64,000 nucleotides of DNA from Paguma larvata (lineage: Eukaryota; Chordata; Mammalia; Carnivora; Viverridae). Position numbers and translations under genes: made by a program. Shown in pieces: positions 49,584 through 63,057 of this stretch (the stretch's first letter is position 1; each line of letters begins with the position of its first letter). The stretch lies in contig CM057829.1 in the NCBI GenBank assembly GCA_030068075.1, positions 89,147,889 through 89,211,888 on the forward strand, read 5' to 3'. The notes under the pieces are model-generated. The model did not search any database and was not told the DNA's origin. It saw nothing but the letters and a program-made list of their open reading frames with translations.

Positions 49584-49622
49584 GAAAGAGAGAGAAAGAG
49601 AGAGAGAGAGAGAGAAAGAAAG
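49411..49622 (+). repeat. Purine-only microsatellite (AGAA/GGGA/GGAA)
   Basis: More than 200 bases contain only A and G on the plus strand, as AAAGA, then GGGA, then GGAA, then AGAA blocks. The Ser/Phe/Leu-only frames on the opposite strand are artefacts. Confidence 0.98.
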
Positions 49623-49735
49623 TAAGTTAGTTTGTCTCACTACCTTGGCTATCAATTAAAGACACGAAATTTAGAGGAGACCACAAGAGTAACAGAGGTT
49701 GTTAAAGCCATTATTGCAGCCCCAATAATAAAAAC

Positions 49736-49957
49736 TGGGTCTTAGTTGGTTAAGTGTCCAACTCTCGATTTCGGCTCAGGTCATGATCTCATGGTTCATG
49801 AAATGGAGCTCAGCATTGGGCTCTGCACTGACAGCACAGAGCCTGCTTCAGATTCTCTCTCTCCCTCTCTTTCTGCCCCTCCTCTGCCCTCACGCATATA
49901 CACACCTTCTCTCTCTCTCTTCTCTCTCTCAGTAAGTAAATAAACATTTTTAAAAAC
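49736..49957 (+). repeat. Carnivore SINE, head missing
   Basis: It begins TTAGTTGGTTAAGTGTCC and goes on through CAGGTCATGATCTCATGG to a CT-rich end and A tail. Confidence 0.88.
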
Positions 49958-51397
49958 CATTATAATCAAGGTATTATTATTAAAGCACTTTTAATAGACA
50001 AGGTTTCTCTTAGAATTCTTGTTATTATAAATCCATTTTCATTAAATTACATTATTAAATTGAAGTAATTCTTCATTTAATTCAAATAGAGTGGAATGAG
50101 TTAAAAAAAATCCATCAAGAAACTACATTCCTAAGATGTCAAAAAAATTATTTCAGAATATGTACAGACTAACTTTAAAATGGCATTACTTCCTTGTTTC
50201 TTATAACACTGTTAACAGATAAATGTAGCTTGTTAATCTCTCAGAAAAAGTAATCCCCACTTTATGCCATATTCTGAATTAATATCATTTTTGTTCCAAC
50301 AGGAACAACGGTACAATGGATGTTATATGCTCAACACAGTATCAAGTGAATCACAAATGTTACACCATCATAAAAGCAAAATATAATGATAAACCTTTGA
50401 ATAACATACCATGGAAAATTATACCATAAACCCTATGAAAATTGAGAGAGAACGAGCCTAAATTAGAACTAAAATTTGTTCTCAAACTGCGATATGCAGA
50501 GATATGCTGAGTGTCTGGGAAGCCACAGAATAAATAAGAAAAACATCCTTAGACTATCAGTTTACTCAAAGATTTAGAGAAAAAAATATTATTTCCATTT
50601 ACAACACAACTTTGGTCATGTCAATATGTCAATGTCAGGTCTGAACTCTGCTTCTCAGGTTGGTTAAAAAAATTTAAAGTATTCAGTCACTAATTGCTTT
50701 CAAGCAAATAAAATTTTAATATTTATAAAAAAGGTTTATCAGTTCCATTCTGTTTCCATATACTAGATATTAAAGAATTCATCAAAAATCAAAACTGAGT
50801 CTATTTGGGGTCCCAAAAGACCTCTTTCAAAAGACAGATCAACCATTCTCCATATCAAATAGTCCAATGAGCATTCTGAAAATGATTCAGGAATGCACAG
50901 CAGACACAATATCTTGATGTGAGTGAGCTATGTTTTTGGGTAACAACATGGTTAGGTAGATTATGGGATTAATCTCAATAATGATTTAAGCCACTAAGGT
51001 TATTCTTCAAGGACTGGCCATGTCTCTGTCCTGTTTAAAACTTTATCAATGATATACAAACTGAAGACATATTTAATTGAATTTGTTAAAGTGTTAATAA
51101 GTTGCATGGTAGATCAAGATTATAAAAATTTTCTAAATTGTCTGATATATCTGGCCAGACCTAAGGAGAAGTAATAGAGGTAAATAAATATAAAACCCCA
51201 CAGATAGGTTAAGAAAAAAAACTCGTGTCAATTTTTACAAGATGGGGAAACCTGGTCCTACAAATAAATTCCTAAGAAAAATCTTGAAAGGATGGGTGAA
51301 GGGGTTGGTTACTTGTAAAGTAAATATGAATAAAAAATGCAATGAAGGCTAGGAAAAATTTATGTATTAACAGTAATATCTCAAAAATCTCATTTAG

Positions 51398-51500
51398 TGG
51401 GGCTCCTGGCCTGCTCAGTTGGTTAAGCATGCAACTCTTAATCTCAAGGTCACTAGTTTGAGACCTATATAGGGCCTACAGATTACTTTAAAAAATCCCA
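51398..51500 (+). repeat. tRNA-like SINE head
   Basis: GGGGCTCCTGGCCTGCTCAG, then TTGGTTAAGCATGCAACTC and AGGTCACTAGTTTGAGACC. It is a short old SINE lacking the felid middle block and ending in an A run. Confidence 0.75.
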
Positions 51501-51655
51501 TTTAGCAACTCAAAAGCTACTACATCGATTAAACCATTTTTAGAGTGCTCAGTTCAATTGGAGTCATAGTTTTTAAGGTCACAAAAAATATTGTAGAATA
51601 TGAAAAACAAAGTAAAAATAAGATATATCTATGCAAACTTTTTCAATCCCAAAAT

Positions 51656-51815
51656 GAGTGGGGGCAGACAGAGAGGGAGAGAAAGAATCCCAAGCAGGCT
51701 CTGTGATGCCAGCACAGAGCCTGATGCAGGGTCTGTTCTCACAAACCTTGAAATCATGACCTTAACGGAAACAAAGATTCAGACGCTTAACTGACTGAAC
51801 CACTCAGGCACCCCT
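51656..51815 (-). repeat. Carnivore SINE, partial
   Basis: GAACCACTCAGGCACCCC is the inverted head. The 3' tail is missing. Confidence 0.88.
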
Positions 51816-51879
51816 ATAATCCATTCTGTTTGAAGAATACTCATTCATAGATTTGACAAAGAAAATGAATTTTATTCTA

Positions 51880-52690
51880 ACCCCACCTTCCTTATCATGC
51901 TAAGTACTCCTTATCTTTCTTTAAACACACTTTTTCCTTTGATACCCTTGATAAATCAGTCTTTTGATGTGTCCTACCATTCTGGAGCTACCTTCCTGTT
52001 TCCATTTCAGGCTCACTTTTGACTATCAAATGTTGGAGTTTCTTAAGGCTTAATCCTAGGCTTTCTCCCGCTTTCACTTCATATTCTCTTCTTAGCTGTT
52101 CACATCTAAGCCCTAAGCATCCATTAGCAAACATATGCTAAAAACTCTTAATTTTATACATCCTTCCCAGAACTCTACTCTGTTCTCCATATATCTAATT
52201 GCCCAGTTTTCATCTCCACTTGGAGGTCTCAAAACCTCTCACAGTTCTACATGTCCAAAACAATCTTTTGGTTTTCCACTCTCTTCACCCTTCTCCAAGC
52301 GTTCACTATTTCCCTGAATGGTATAACTGTCATCCCTCCAGTTATACAAGTCAAAAGGCTAAAATGCATCCTTAACCACCTCTTTACCCCACAGCACCCA
52401 AACCCACCTCTGTCATCCAAGCCACTATCTCAACTACTAAACCGATTTCAACTACTAAACCGATTTCAAGTCTTTCTGCTTGTCTATTTTAAGCACCCAA
52501 ACATTTACTGTCTGTCTCACTCAAATGACTTCCTAAATGGTTTTTGCACATCTATCCGAAACACTCCAATCCATTCTCCACATAGCAACCACTGTAAATC
52601 ATATGAAACGTAGGTCTGATTAATACATGCTACATCCCCTCTACCCCTTGCCAACAAACTCTCCAGTGGCTCTCCACTGTTCTAAAAATG
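51880..52690 (+). repeat. L2 element, long fragment
   Basis: TTTTCATCTCCACTTGGAGG, then CACAGTTCTACATGTCCAAA, then TCATCCAAGCCACTATCTC, then AACTCTCCAGTGGCTCTCC follow the L2 3' half in order. The 120-codon open frame 52251-52613 is only low-complexity L2 sequence. Confidence 0.75.
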
Positions 52691-53239
52691 GAGTACTGAA
52701 ATAAAATTAACATAGAACCAGAAGTTTAAAGTATCACGAGTGCTAAACTATGATAAAAAAAAAATACTGATGCATACTCAATCCTATTGCTCTGATTAGA
52801 ATTTAAATACCACTAATAAAGTTAAATATAACTTCTAAAGCAGCATCCTTTTTAACTCTCCATTTCTATGTATGTTTTATGTTGAACATAAGACAGAATA
52901 GTATATGTATATGATTTAAATTAAAGAACTACATTTATATCAAGGATGCATTATTAAAAATGGTTATTAGAAGATATGATCAAAAAAGTTTGGAGACCAA
53001 TGCTGAAAATTGCTAGTGTTTTATAGAATTCAAGAAATACACAATATGTATAATCTACTGATACCATTGCTGTTCATTTTTTAAAACTTTTTAAAGTGCA
53101 TTCTAAGTTAGCAACCCCATCACTATTTCATATTATCCCTTGTCAGTCAATTTAATAATGTGCCAACTTTATGAATGCTAGTATAAAATAGCAGTTTAGC
53201 ATAGAAGAAAGTCAGGCAGGGCTCAAATCTTTAGCCTAA

Positions 53240-53410
53240 TGTTCAAGAGTTTTAGGACCTCAGACATCCTCTCTGAGCCTCCTATTTTCTCATTTGTATA
53301 GCAGGAGTAAAAGTACATTCACATCCTTTGCAGGGCTGCGATGTGAACAAAATAATATATGTAAATGTTTCTGACACAATGCCTTGCATATAATTAACTT
53401 GAGGTGTTTA
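53240..53410 (-). repeat. MIR fragment
   Basis: In reverse orientation: CTCTCTGAGCCTCCTATTTT, then TCATTTGTATAGCAGGAGTA, then GCAGGGCTGCGATGTGAACA. Confidence 0.75.
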
Positions 53411-53449
53411 ATATTATTAAAATAAAAAAATCATAGAGAAAGAAAAGTA

Positions 53450-53540
53450 TAAAAATATCACAGTAATATTGATAACAATACTTAACACTTGTATACTTGT
53501 ATACTGTGTCCCAGGCAAGGTATGAAGTGCTTTACAAATA
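53450..53540 (+). repeat. MIR fragment split by a SINE
   Basis: GATAACAATACTTAACACTT, then TGTCCCAGGCAAGGTATG, then AAGTGCTTTACAAATAAAG is a MIR front end, interrupted at 53556. Confidence 0.65.
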
Positions 53541-53555
53541 AAGCATATATTTTCA

Positions 53556-53756
53556 GAGTGCCTGGATGGCTCAGTCCGTTGAGCGTCCAACTCTTCGTTT
53601 AAGTTCAGGTCATGACCTCGCGATGTCTCCCATAGGGCTCCGCATTGGCATTGCAGAGCCTGCTTGGGATTCTTTCTCTCTCTCTCTCTCTCTGCACCTC
53701 CCCTGCTCATACTCTCTCTCTCTCTCCCCCAAAATAAATAAACATTAATAAAAATT
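53556..53756 (+). repeat. Carnivore SINE
   Basis: Flanks are AAAGCATATATTTTCA (53540-53555) and AAAGCATTTATTTTCA (53757-53772), one mismatch. The head is GAGTGCCTGGATGGCTCAG. Confidence 0.93.
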
Positions 53757-54309
53757 AAAGCATTTATTTTCACTGTATCTGAAGTAATATTTAGTGAATT
53801 TTTGCTAATTATATACAACACTGATGTATTTATCACTTAAAAGCAGTCATAATAGAAAATAATTAAAAGAAAACACTACAAACATATCTAATAATCAGCT
53901 ATTGTTAGGAAATAAATGAACACAACAAATATTAAAAACATCTGGTATGCATATGATTGTAATATGTGCATACACATATCCTAACTCTAATTTCTGCTGT
54001 TAAATTATTCTTGGTTCAATGGTGAAATTAAATGCAATATACCTTGGTGCTCTGTAAAAAACAGCATTAAGTTTGAAACAATGTTTCAACTAATAATTGG
54101 CTAGATCCCAGCTTCCTTAACCTTCCAGCTAACCACCAGTATGTCTCTACTTCAATCTGCTACATACTAGAACCCGGTCACAGTTCCTCATAGTCATCTT
54201 TCGCATACATTTTTTCAAAAAACGACAATGTGGTCATCTATGCTCAGTTTGGAAGGGACATTAGAGGACAACTGAACAAAGCTCTCATAAAAGCAATGAC
54301 TACTATTGG

Positions 54310-54520
54310 GAAGACAGAATAGGGGGACAGTTGAGAACATGGGCTTAGAGTTAGAGAGAACTAACTTTAGTTATCAGTTCCGTCAATTCCTAGCTGTAGG
54401 ACTATCAGCAATTTTCTTAAGCTCCCTGAGCCTCAGCTTTCTCATCTGTTAAAAGAAATCAGCACGGTATTTGGCAATTAATGCACAATGCTTATTGCTG
54501 TTAACTGACAATTATTTCCT
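54310..54520 (-). repeat. MIR element
   Basis: Reverse MIR: ACATGGGCTTAGAGTTAGAG, then GCTCCCTGAGCCTCAGCTTT, then CTCATCTGTTAAAAGAAATC. Confidence 0.8.
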
Positions 54521-54664
54521 GCCTGATGAATATCCAGCACACATCTGCTAGTAACAAACTATGTTGTAAGGTAATTCATGCCACTGCTAGTGAATACACT
54601 ATCAAAAAATATTTCCTTATATTGAGCCCAATTCTGGCTGTGTTCTCTGGGTTACAGAGAATGA

Positions 54665-57345
54665 TCTTATAAGGGACAGAAAACTAGCTAAAATGACGAG
54701 ACGAAAAAATTCTCACAAGAAATTCCAGGAAGTAGTGACAGCTAAAGTATTGATCAAAACAGATATAAACAAACTAACTGAACACGAATATAGAATGGCA
54801 GTCATAAAATTAATCGCTGGGCTTGAAAAAAGAATAGAAGACAGAAGGGACTCCATCGCTACAGAGATCAAGACCTTAAAAATGGCCAGGATGAATTAAA
54901 AAACACTATAAATGAGGAGCAAAACAAATTGGAGGAGGCCACACTGCAGACTGAAGAGACAGAAGAGAGAATAGGTGAATTAGAAGAAAAAATTATGGAA
55001 AAAGAAGAAGCTGAGAAAAAGATAATCTGATCCAGGAACAGGAAAGGAGAATTCAAAAGCTGAGTGATACAATAAAAAGGAACAACATCCATATCATAGG
55101 AATTCCATAGGTAGAAGAGAGAGAGAAAGGAGCTGAAAGGGTACTTGAACAAATCATTGCTGAGAACGTCTCCAACCTGGGGAAGGAAACAGGCACTGAA
55201 ATCCAACTGGGACAGAGAACTCCCTTCAGACGTTACTTGAATTGATCTTTTGCATGACACGTAGTGAAACTGGCAAATAAAAGGATAGAGAGATAATTCT
55301 AAAAGCAGCTAGGGATAAATAAGCCTTAACATACAAAGACAGACACATAGGGTAGTAGCAGACCTATCTACAGAAACTTGGCAGGCCAGAAACGAATGGC
55401 AGGAAATCTTCAATGTGATGAACAGGTAAGATATCCAGCCAAGAATCCTTTAACCGGCCAGCCTGTCATTCGGAATGGAGGGAGAGAGAAAGGTTTTCCC
55501 AAACAAACAAAAACTGAAGGATTCACCCCAAATAAACCAGTCCTACGAGAGATCCTGAGGGGGACTCTATGAAGGAAATGTTGCAAAGAACACAAAGTAC
55601 CAGAGACATCGCTACAAACATGAAAGCTACAAACAACACAATGACTCTAAACCCAAATTTTTCAATATTAACACTGAATGTAAATAGACTAAATGCTACA
55701 ATCAACAGTCATTGGTTATCAGAATGGATTAAAAAACAAGACCCATCTATTTGCTGTATAGGAGAGACATATTTAGGACCTGAGGACACCTTCAGATTGA
55801 AAGTAAGGAGATGGAGAACTATCTACCATACTACTGGAAGTCAAGAGAAAGCTGGAGTAGCCATACTTCTATCAGACATACTAGATGTTAAAGTAAAGGC
55901 TGTAATAGGAAATGAAGAAAGGCATTATAAAATAATCACAGGGACAATCCATCGAGAAGAGTTAACAATTATAAATGTCTACACACTGAATTCGAGGGCT
56001 CCCAAATTTGTAAAGGTTTTTTGAAAAAATAAACAATATTGATAAACCTCTAGCCAGGCTTCTCAAAAAGAAAAGAGAAAAGATCCAAATAGATAAAATC
56101 ACGAATGAAAAGGGATTGATTACAACCGATCTCTCAGAAATACAAGCAATTATCAGGGAATATTATGAAAAATTATATGCCTACAAACTGGACAACCTGG
56201 AAGAAATGGACAAATTCTTAAACAAACACACATTACCAAAACCCAAATGGAAGAAGTGGAAAATTTGAACAGACTCATACTAGTGAAGAAATTGAATCAG
56301 TTATTGAAAATCTCCCAACAAATAAGAGTCCTGGACCAGACGGCTTCCCTGGGGAATTCTACCAAGCATTTAAAACAGAGTTCATACCTATCCTTCTCAA
56401 ACTGTTCCAAAAAATTGAGATGGAAGGAAAACTTCTGGACTCATTCTATGACGCCAACATCACTTTGATTCTCAAAAACAGATAGAGATCCAGCAAAAAA
56501 GAGAACTACAGGCCAATATCCCTGATGTATAGGGATGCAAAAATTCTCAAAAAGATACTAGCAAATCGAATTCAACAGCATATAAAAAGAATTATTCACC
56601 ATGATCAAGTGGGATTCATTCCTGACTTGCAGGGCTGGTTGAATATTCGCAAATTATTTGTGATAAATCACATTAACAAAAGAAAAGAACCATATGATTC
56701 TGTCAATAGATGCAGAAAAAGCATTTGACAAAACACAGCATCCTTTCTTAATAAAAACCCTCGAGAAAGTCGGGATAGAAGGAACATACTTAAACATCAT
56801 AAAAGCCATCTATGAAAAGCCCACAGCTAATATCCTCAATGGGGAAAAACTGAGAGCTTTCCCCATGAAACCAGGAACACGACAAGGATGTCCACTCTCA
56901 TCACTGCTATTTAACATAATGTTGAAGGCCCTAGCATCAGCAATCAGACAACAAAACAAACTAAAAGGCATCAGGATTGGGAAGGATGAAGTCAAACTCA
57001 CTTTTCACAGACGAAATGATACTTCACATGGAAAACCTGACAGAATCCATCAAAAGCCTACTAGAACTGATCCATGAATTCAGTAAAGTAGCAGGGTACA
57101 AAATCAATGTATAGAAATTGGTTGCATTTTTATACATCAATAATGAAGCAACATAAAGAGAATTAAAGGAACTAATCACATTCACAATTGCACAAAAACC
57201 CATAAAATACCTAGGAATAAACCTAACCAAAGATGTAAAAGATCTCTACATGGAAAACTATAAAAAAATATGCAGGAAATTGAAGAAAACACAAGAAAAT
57301 GGAAAAACATCCTGTGCTCATGGATTAGAAGAACAAACATGGTTA
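54665..57345 (+). mobile_element. Carnivore L1, 5' member of a composite pair (defective)
   Basis: ORF1 begins at 54693 (MTRRKNSHKKFQEVVTAKVL) and is cut by a stop near 54897. It then continues in other frames as a Glu-rich coiled coil to about 55560. ORF2 starts at about 55620, and the endonuclease domain is readable in 55640-56018 (ILTLNVNRLNATINSHWLS; later CCIGETYLGPED). At about 56018-56040 the sequence jumps, by an internal deletion, into the reverse-transcriptase region. That includes [20 protein letters not shown] at about 56710 and [17 protein letters not shown] at about 56880. The catalytic FADD block is destroyed by a frameshift, and there is no 3' UTR. It cannot move. Confidence 0.88.
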
Positions 57346-57354
57346 AAAAAAAAA

Positions 57355-60320
57355 AAGAGAGTAGAACAGATCAATGAAACCAGAAGCTGGTTCTTAGAAA
57401 GAATTAATAAAATTGATACACCACTAGCCAGTCTGACCAAAAAGAAAAAGGTAAGGACCCAAATAAATAAAATCAAGAATAAAAGAGGAGAGATCACAAC
57501 CAACACAGCAGAAATAAAAACAATAATAAGAGAATATTATGAGCAATTATATGCCAATAAAATCTGGAATAAATGAACAAATTTCTAGAAATATATAAAC
57601 TACCAAAACTGAAACAGGAAGAAATAGAAAATTTGAACATACCCATAACCAGTAAAGAAATCGAATTAGTCATCTAAAATCTCCCCAAAAAGCAAGCGTT
57701 TGGGGCCAGATGGTTTTCTGGGGGAATTCTACCAAACATTTAAGGAAGAGTTAACACCTATTCTCTTGAAGCTGTTCAAAAAAATAGAAATGGAAGGAAA
57801 CCTTCCAAACTCTTTCTATGAAGCCAGCATTCCCTTGATTCCAAAACCAGACAAAGATACCACTGATAAAGAGAACTATAGACCAGTCTCTCTGATGAAC
57901 ATAGATGCAAAAATCCTCAACAAAGTATTAGCCAAGCAGATCAAACGATACATCAAAAAAACTATTCACCACGACCAAGTGGGATTTACACCTGGGATGC
58001 AGGGCTGGTTTAATATCCACAAAACAATCAATGTGATTCATCACATCAATAAAAGAAAGGACAAGAATCACATGATCATCTCAATGAATGCAGAGAAAGC
58101 ATTTGACAAAATACAGCATCCTTTCTTGATAAAAACCCTCATGAAAGAAAGGATAGAAGAATCATAACTCGAGATCATAAAAGCTATATATGAAAGACCC
58201 AACGTTAATATCATCCTCAATGAGGAAAACAGAGCTTTCCCCCTAAGGTCAGGAACAAGACAGGGATGTCCACTCTTCTCACTGTATTGGCAGTGTTGGA
58301 AGTCTTAGCCTCAGCAATCAAACACAAAGAAATAAAAGGCATCCAAGTTGGCCAGTAGGAGGTCAAACTTTCACTCTTCGCGAATGACATGATACTCTAT
58401 ACACAACACCTAAAAGATTCCACTAAAAAAACTGCTAGAACTGATCCATGAATTCAGCGAAGTGGCAGAATATAAAATCATTGCACAGAAATCGGTTGCA
58501 TTCCTATACACCAATAACGAAGCAACAGAAAGAACAATCAAGGAATCGAACCCATTTACAATTGCACCTAAAACCATAAAATACCTAGGAATAAATCTAA
58601 CCAAAGAGGTGAAAAATCTATATGCTGAAAACTATAGAAAACTTAGGAAAGAACTTGAAGACACAAAAAATGGAAATATATTCCATGCTCCCAGATAGGA
58701 AAAACAAATATTGTGAAAATGTAAATACTACCCATGGCAATCTACATCTTCAGTGCAATACATATCAAAATAATACCAGCATTCTTCACAGAGCTAGAAT
58801 AAACAGTCCTAAAATTTGTATGAAATCAGTAAAGAACCCGAATAGCCAAAGCAATCCTGAAAAAGAAAACCAAAGCAATCCCAGACTTCAAGCTGTATTA
58901 CTACAAAGCTGTAATCATCATGACAGTATGGTATTGGCACAAGAACAGACATTCAGATCAATGGAACAGAATAGAGAACCCAGAAATTCATATGGTCAAT
59001 CATCTTTGACAAAGGAGAAAAGAATATTCAATGGAATAAAGATAGTCTCTTCAGCAAGTAGTGATGGGAAAACTGGACAGCGACATGCAGAAAAATGAAC
59101 CTGGACCACTTTCTTACACCATACACAAAAATAAACTCAATATGGATGAAAGACCTGAATATGAGACAGAAAGCCATCAAAATTCTTGAGGAGAAAGCAG
59201 GCAAGAACCTCTTTTCCTTGGCCGCAGCAACTTCTTACTCAACACGTCTCCAAAGGCAAGGGATACAAAAGCAAAAATGAACTACTGGGACCTCAACAAA
59301 ATACAAACCTTCTGCACAGTGAAGGAAACAATCAGCAAAACTGAAAGGCAACCAATGGAATGGGAGAAGAGATCTGCAAATGACATATCAGATAAAGGGT
59401 TAGTATCCAAAATCTATAAAGAACTTAGCAAACTCAACCCCCTAAAAAACAAATAATCCAGTGAAGAAATGGGCCAAAGACATGAACAGACACTTCTCTA
59501 AAGAAGACATCCAGATGGCCAAGAGACAAATGAAACGATGCTCAACGTCACTCATCGCCAGGGAAACACGAATCAAAACCACAGAGATATCACCTCATGC
59601 TGGTCAACGTGGTCAACGTGGCTAAAATGATCAAATCAGGAAACTGATTTGCTGGCGAGGATGTGGAGAAGCAGGCACCTTCTTACCCTTCTCACTGTTG
59701 GTGGGAATGCAAACAGTATATAGCTGCTCTGGAAAACGGTGTGAAGGTTCTAAAAAAATGGAAATAGAACTACCCTGTGTCCCAGCAATATCACTGCTTA
59801 GCAATTTACCCAAGAGATACAGGAGTGCTGATGCATAGTGTCACATGTACCCCAATGTTTATAGCAGCACTTTCAACAATAGCCAAATCATGGAAAGAGT
59901 CTAAGTGTCCGTTAACTGATCAATGGATAAAGAAGATGTGGTTTATATATACAATGGAATACTACATGGCAATGAGAAAGAATGAAATCTGGCCATATGT
60001 AGCAACATGGATGGAACTGGAGGGTATTATGCTAAGTGAAATAAGTTAGTCAGAGAAAAACAGATACCATATTTTTTCACGCATAGGTAGATTTTGAGAC
60101 TTAGCAGAAGACCATGAGGGAGGGGAAAAGGGGGAAAAAAAAGTCACAGAGAGGGAGGGAGGCAGCCATAAGAGACTCTTAAATACTAAGAACAAACTGA
60201 GGATTGATGGGGGGTGTGTGAGAGTGGAGAGTGGGTGGTGGGCATTGAGGAGGGCACTTGTTGGGATGAGCACTGGGTTGTATGGAAACCAATGTGACAA
60301 TAAATTATATTTAAAAAAAT
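57355..60320 (+). mobile_element. Carnivore L1, 3' member of a composite pair (defective)
   Basis: It starts inside ORF2 and repeats the reverse-transcriptase region already present at 56040-57345: a second [20 protein letters not shown] (57715), a second [19 protein letters not shown] (58090), and FAND instead of FADD (58380). It then continues through the ORF2 C-terminal part ([18 protein letters not shown] at about 59110; IYPRDTGVLMHSVTCTPMFI at about 59800). After that comes a normal 3' UTR with GGAGGGCACTTGTTGGGATG and an A-rich tail at about 60305. It has many stops and is inert. It lies antisense to ASCC3. Confidence 0.88.
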
Positions 60321-62657
60321 AAAAATAAAAATAATTTATGAAACAGAAGAGGGTATATTGAGATGGTCTATTCTTTCTGCTTACTTTTTCTGTAAGCTTA
60401 AAACTTTGTCTTTAAAATGTATATAATTTTTTAGAAAAAGATGACATACTATTCAAGAAAAAAAAGAATTATAAGCCTATTATCAAAGTTACTATTCTCT
60501 TGGTTTAAATGAAAACTACCCTTTAAAAATGCCTTACATATGTAAAAGATGCTTCAGAAACCTTTGTGAAGAAAACAAGTAATACAATGATCAATATGAG
60601 ATCATTTTCCATCAGCCTTAGGCATCGGGTTATAAAATATATGTCTCCTTTGGAATTTTCACTGGGATCTCTTATTGTTCAAATACAATAAGATGTCCTT
60701 GAGATCACTTTATATTTTTAGAATGTTTCAAATATTATCATGATTGTTACTGATAGCATAATAAAATAAATAGCTGTAAACAGATTATAAATTTTAAAGA
60801 AACCCATTTCTACTGTGAAACAAATATATCTGTTATAACTGGGTGTAACTAGAAGGCCATGGAGCTTGTCCCAACCCTTATATATCTAAAGTTTGGAAAA
60901 CTGCAATGTCTTATTGTTTACAACTAATACATGCTGTATTGATAATAAAAGGCAAGGCATATGTGGGGAGAAAAATAAAGAGAAGATCAACAAAACCAAG
61001 AGAGGTTCTCTGAAAATAAACAAACATTCCCCTATCAATAAGGACAAAATAGAGAAAAGGCAGATAGAAAGAAAGGGATAATACAACTAAATTCTAATGT
61101 GAACATCTTTTTTTTTTTAAATAAAGGACATTATAAATAACTTTAGAGCTAAAAGCTTGAGTACTCAGATAAAATGGTTAGTTCCATAAAAAAAATATAG
61201 TTCTCAAACTTGATTTAACTAATAAAAAATCTAAATAAGCCAACAACTACTATAAAATGTGAATTGGCAATTAAAGCCTGTACTCCAAAAAGACAACAGA
61301 CCAGAGAAGGAGATAATCATTTCTTATAGAAACTTTTTTGAAAACAGAAAAAGAAAGTTCCAGAAGTTTATTTTATGAAGTTGTAATAAGGTATTAAGAC
61401 AGCATAGTTTACAAATTCGCTACTCAGGCTGGGATACTAGCCAGGAGGATCAGAAAAACCATGTAATGCACCAGTGCCCATATAATAAATCTCCGAGAAA
61501 AAAAAAGAGGCATTCAGATTCTCATGAATGAAAGCAAATCCGGGTGTTTTCTTTTTTAATTATATAGATACACATTTTAAAAACTAAAGTTGTATCTGCA
61601 CCCCTACTGTATGTACTAAACAGCATACATTATATTTTATAGTAAGCATAGTATCTAAAGAAAAACTATATTCAATTTAGAATACATCTAATAAGCTATT
61701 TTAGATTTGTATGTCAAATGAAAAACGTGTACATATTAAAAACTAAGAATGAAATATGATAAAACAAAATGTTAAAAGCAAAGTGACTGAAAAAAGTTTT
61801 GAATTAACAGTCCATGTGGAATTGAATATTAGAATAATTACATAAAGCAGAGTATGTTTATACCATTGTAAATTATTCTCAGTTTGGCATAAAAGATTAT
61901 TAAATATTCATATACTCCAAAATAAAATCTTAAATACATAAAAATGGCCATGAAAATTAAAACAGCATTCATTTAGAATTTATTTTTCTTTCAAGAAAAA
62001 TGTATTATGCAAATTGTTGTTGGATTGCAGAGAATTAGATTAATTATGTTTTCAGAATAACTAATACTCATTATTTACAGGTACTTAATCTAACACAAAG
62101 CTAAAACCAAGGTCACTTATAACTTAATTAAAACTACTTGAATTGTGAACACTATTTATTCCTCACATGCTATAATTAATTAGATGTAAGTAAGGTTACA
62201 GTAGGTGCCACTGTATATTTAATAGCTTACTTTACATTTAATGGCAAATTGCTAGCTTGATTCTTAGAAAATATGCCGATTGTAATTGCCTTAAACAAAT
62301 TTACAGCCATTATATATGTGAATGCATGTATGCGTATGTATGCACGTATATATAAAGCTGAACACAATGAATTAAATATTAAATATTTAAATGAATGCTC
62401 AGAGCAATTTCTAAATCTATAGTCATTTATGTTTACAAATTGGCAACGGAAACATCTAAAATGCGTTTATTAATCTCAAATATCATCAAAACAGAAATGT
62501 ATCCTTTATCTTACTAATAAAATGCATTATTTTACTTATTTCCTATATCAACATAATACAGTTATCTCTCTGTATATAAAATGCATGTGTTTTCCCAAAT
62601 TAGTCATACTACTATTCATTACATCAAACATAATTTTTTTGCCCATTTCTGTTTTTT

Positions 62658-62857
62658 TCTTTTAACATTTATTTTTGAGAGAGAGACAGAGAGTGGAGCG
62701 GAGGAGAGGCAGAGAGAGAGGGGGACACAGAATCCAAAGCAAGATCCAGGCTCTGAGTTGTCAGCAGAGAGCCCAATGTGAGGCTCGAACTCACAAAACA
62801 AGATCAAGACCTGAGCCCAAGTTGTACACTTCACTGACTGAGCTACCCAAGTGCCCC
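62658..62857 (-). repeat. Carnivore SINE, first of a pair
   Basis: The inverted head is GAGCTACCCAAGTGCCCC. It is followed after five bases by the next SINE's T-rich end. Confidence 0.9.
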
Positions 62858-62862
62858 ATCCC

Positions 62863-63057
62863 TTTTTTTTTTTTTTTTAATATTTATTTATGTTTAAGAG
62901 AGAGAGAGAGCAGGGTAGGGAGTGAGGGGGACAGAGGATCAGAAGCAGACTCTATGCTGACAGCAGACAGCCTGAGATGGGCTCCATCTCACAAACCACG
63001 AGATCAAGACCTAAGCCAAAGTTGGACACTTCACTGACTGAGCCACCCAGGAGTCTC
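62863..63057 (-). repeat. Carnivore SINE, second of a pair
   Basis: The inverted head is GAGCCACCCAGGAGTCTC. Both SINEs of the pair are flanked by similar CATTTC/CATCCC plus T-run ends, so they probably share one target. Confidence 0.88.

Noticed and set aside
49395..49655. 86-codon Ser/Phe/Leu frame and similar frames at 21635-21841 and 8264-8587
   Set aside because: They are translations of microsatellites and SINEs.
52251..52613. 120-codon plus-strand frame
   Set aside because: Low-complexity translation of an L2 fragment.
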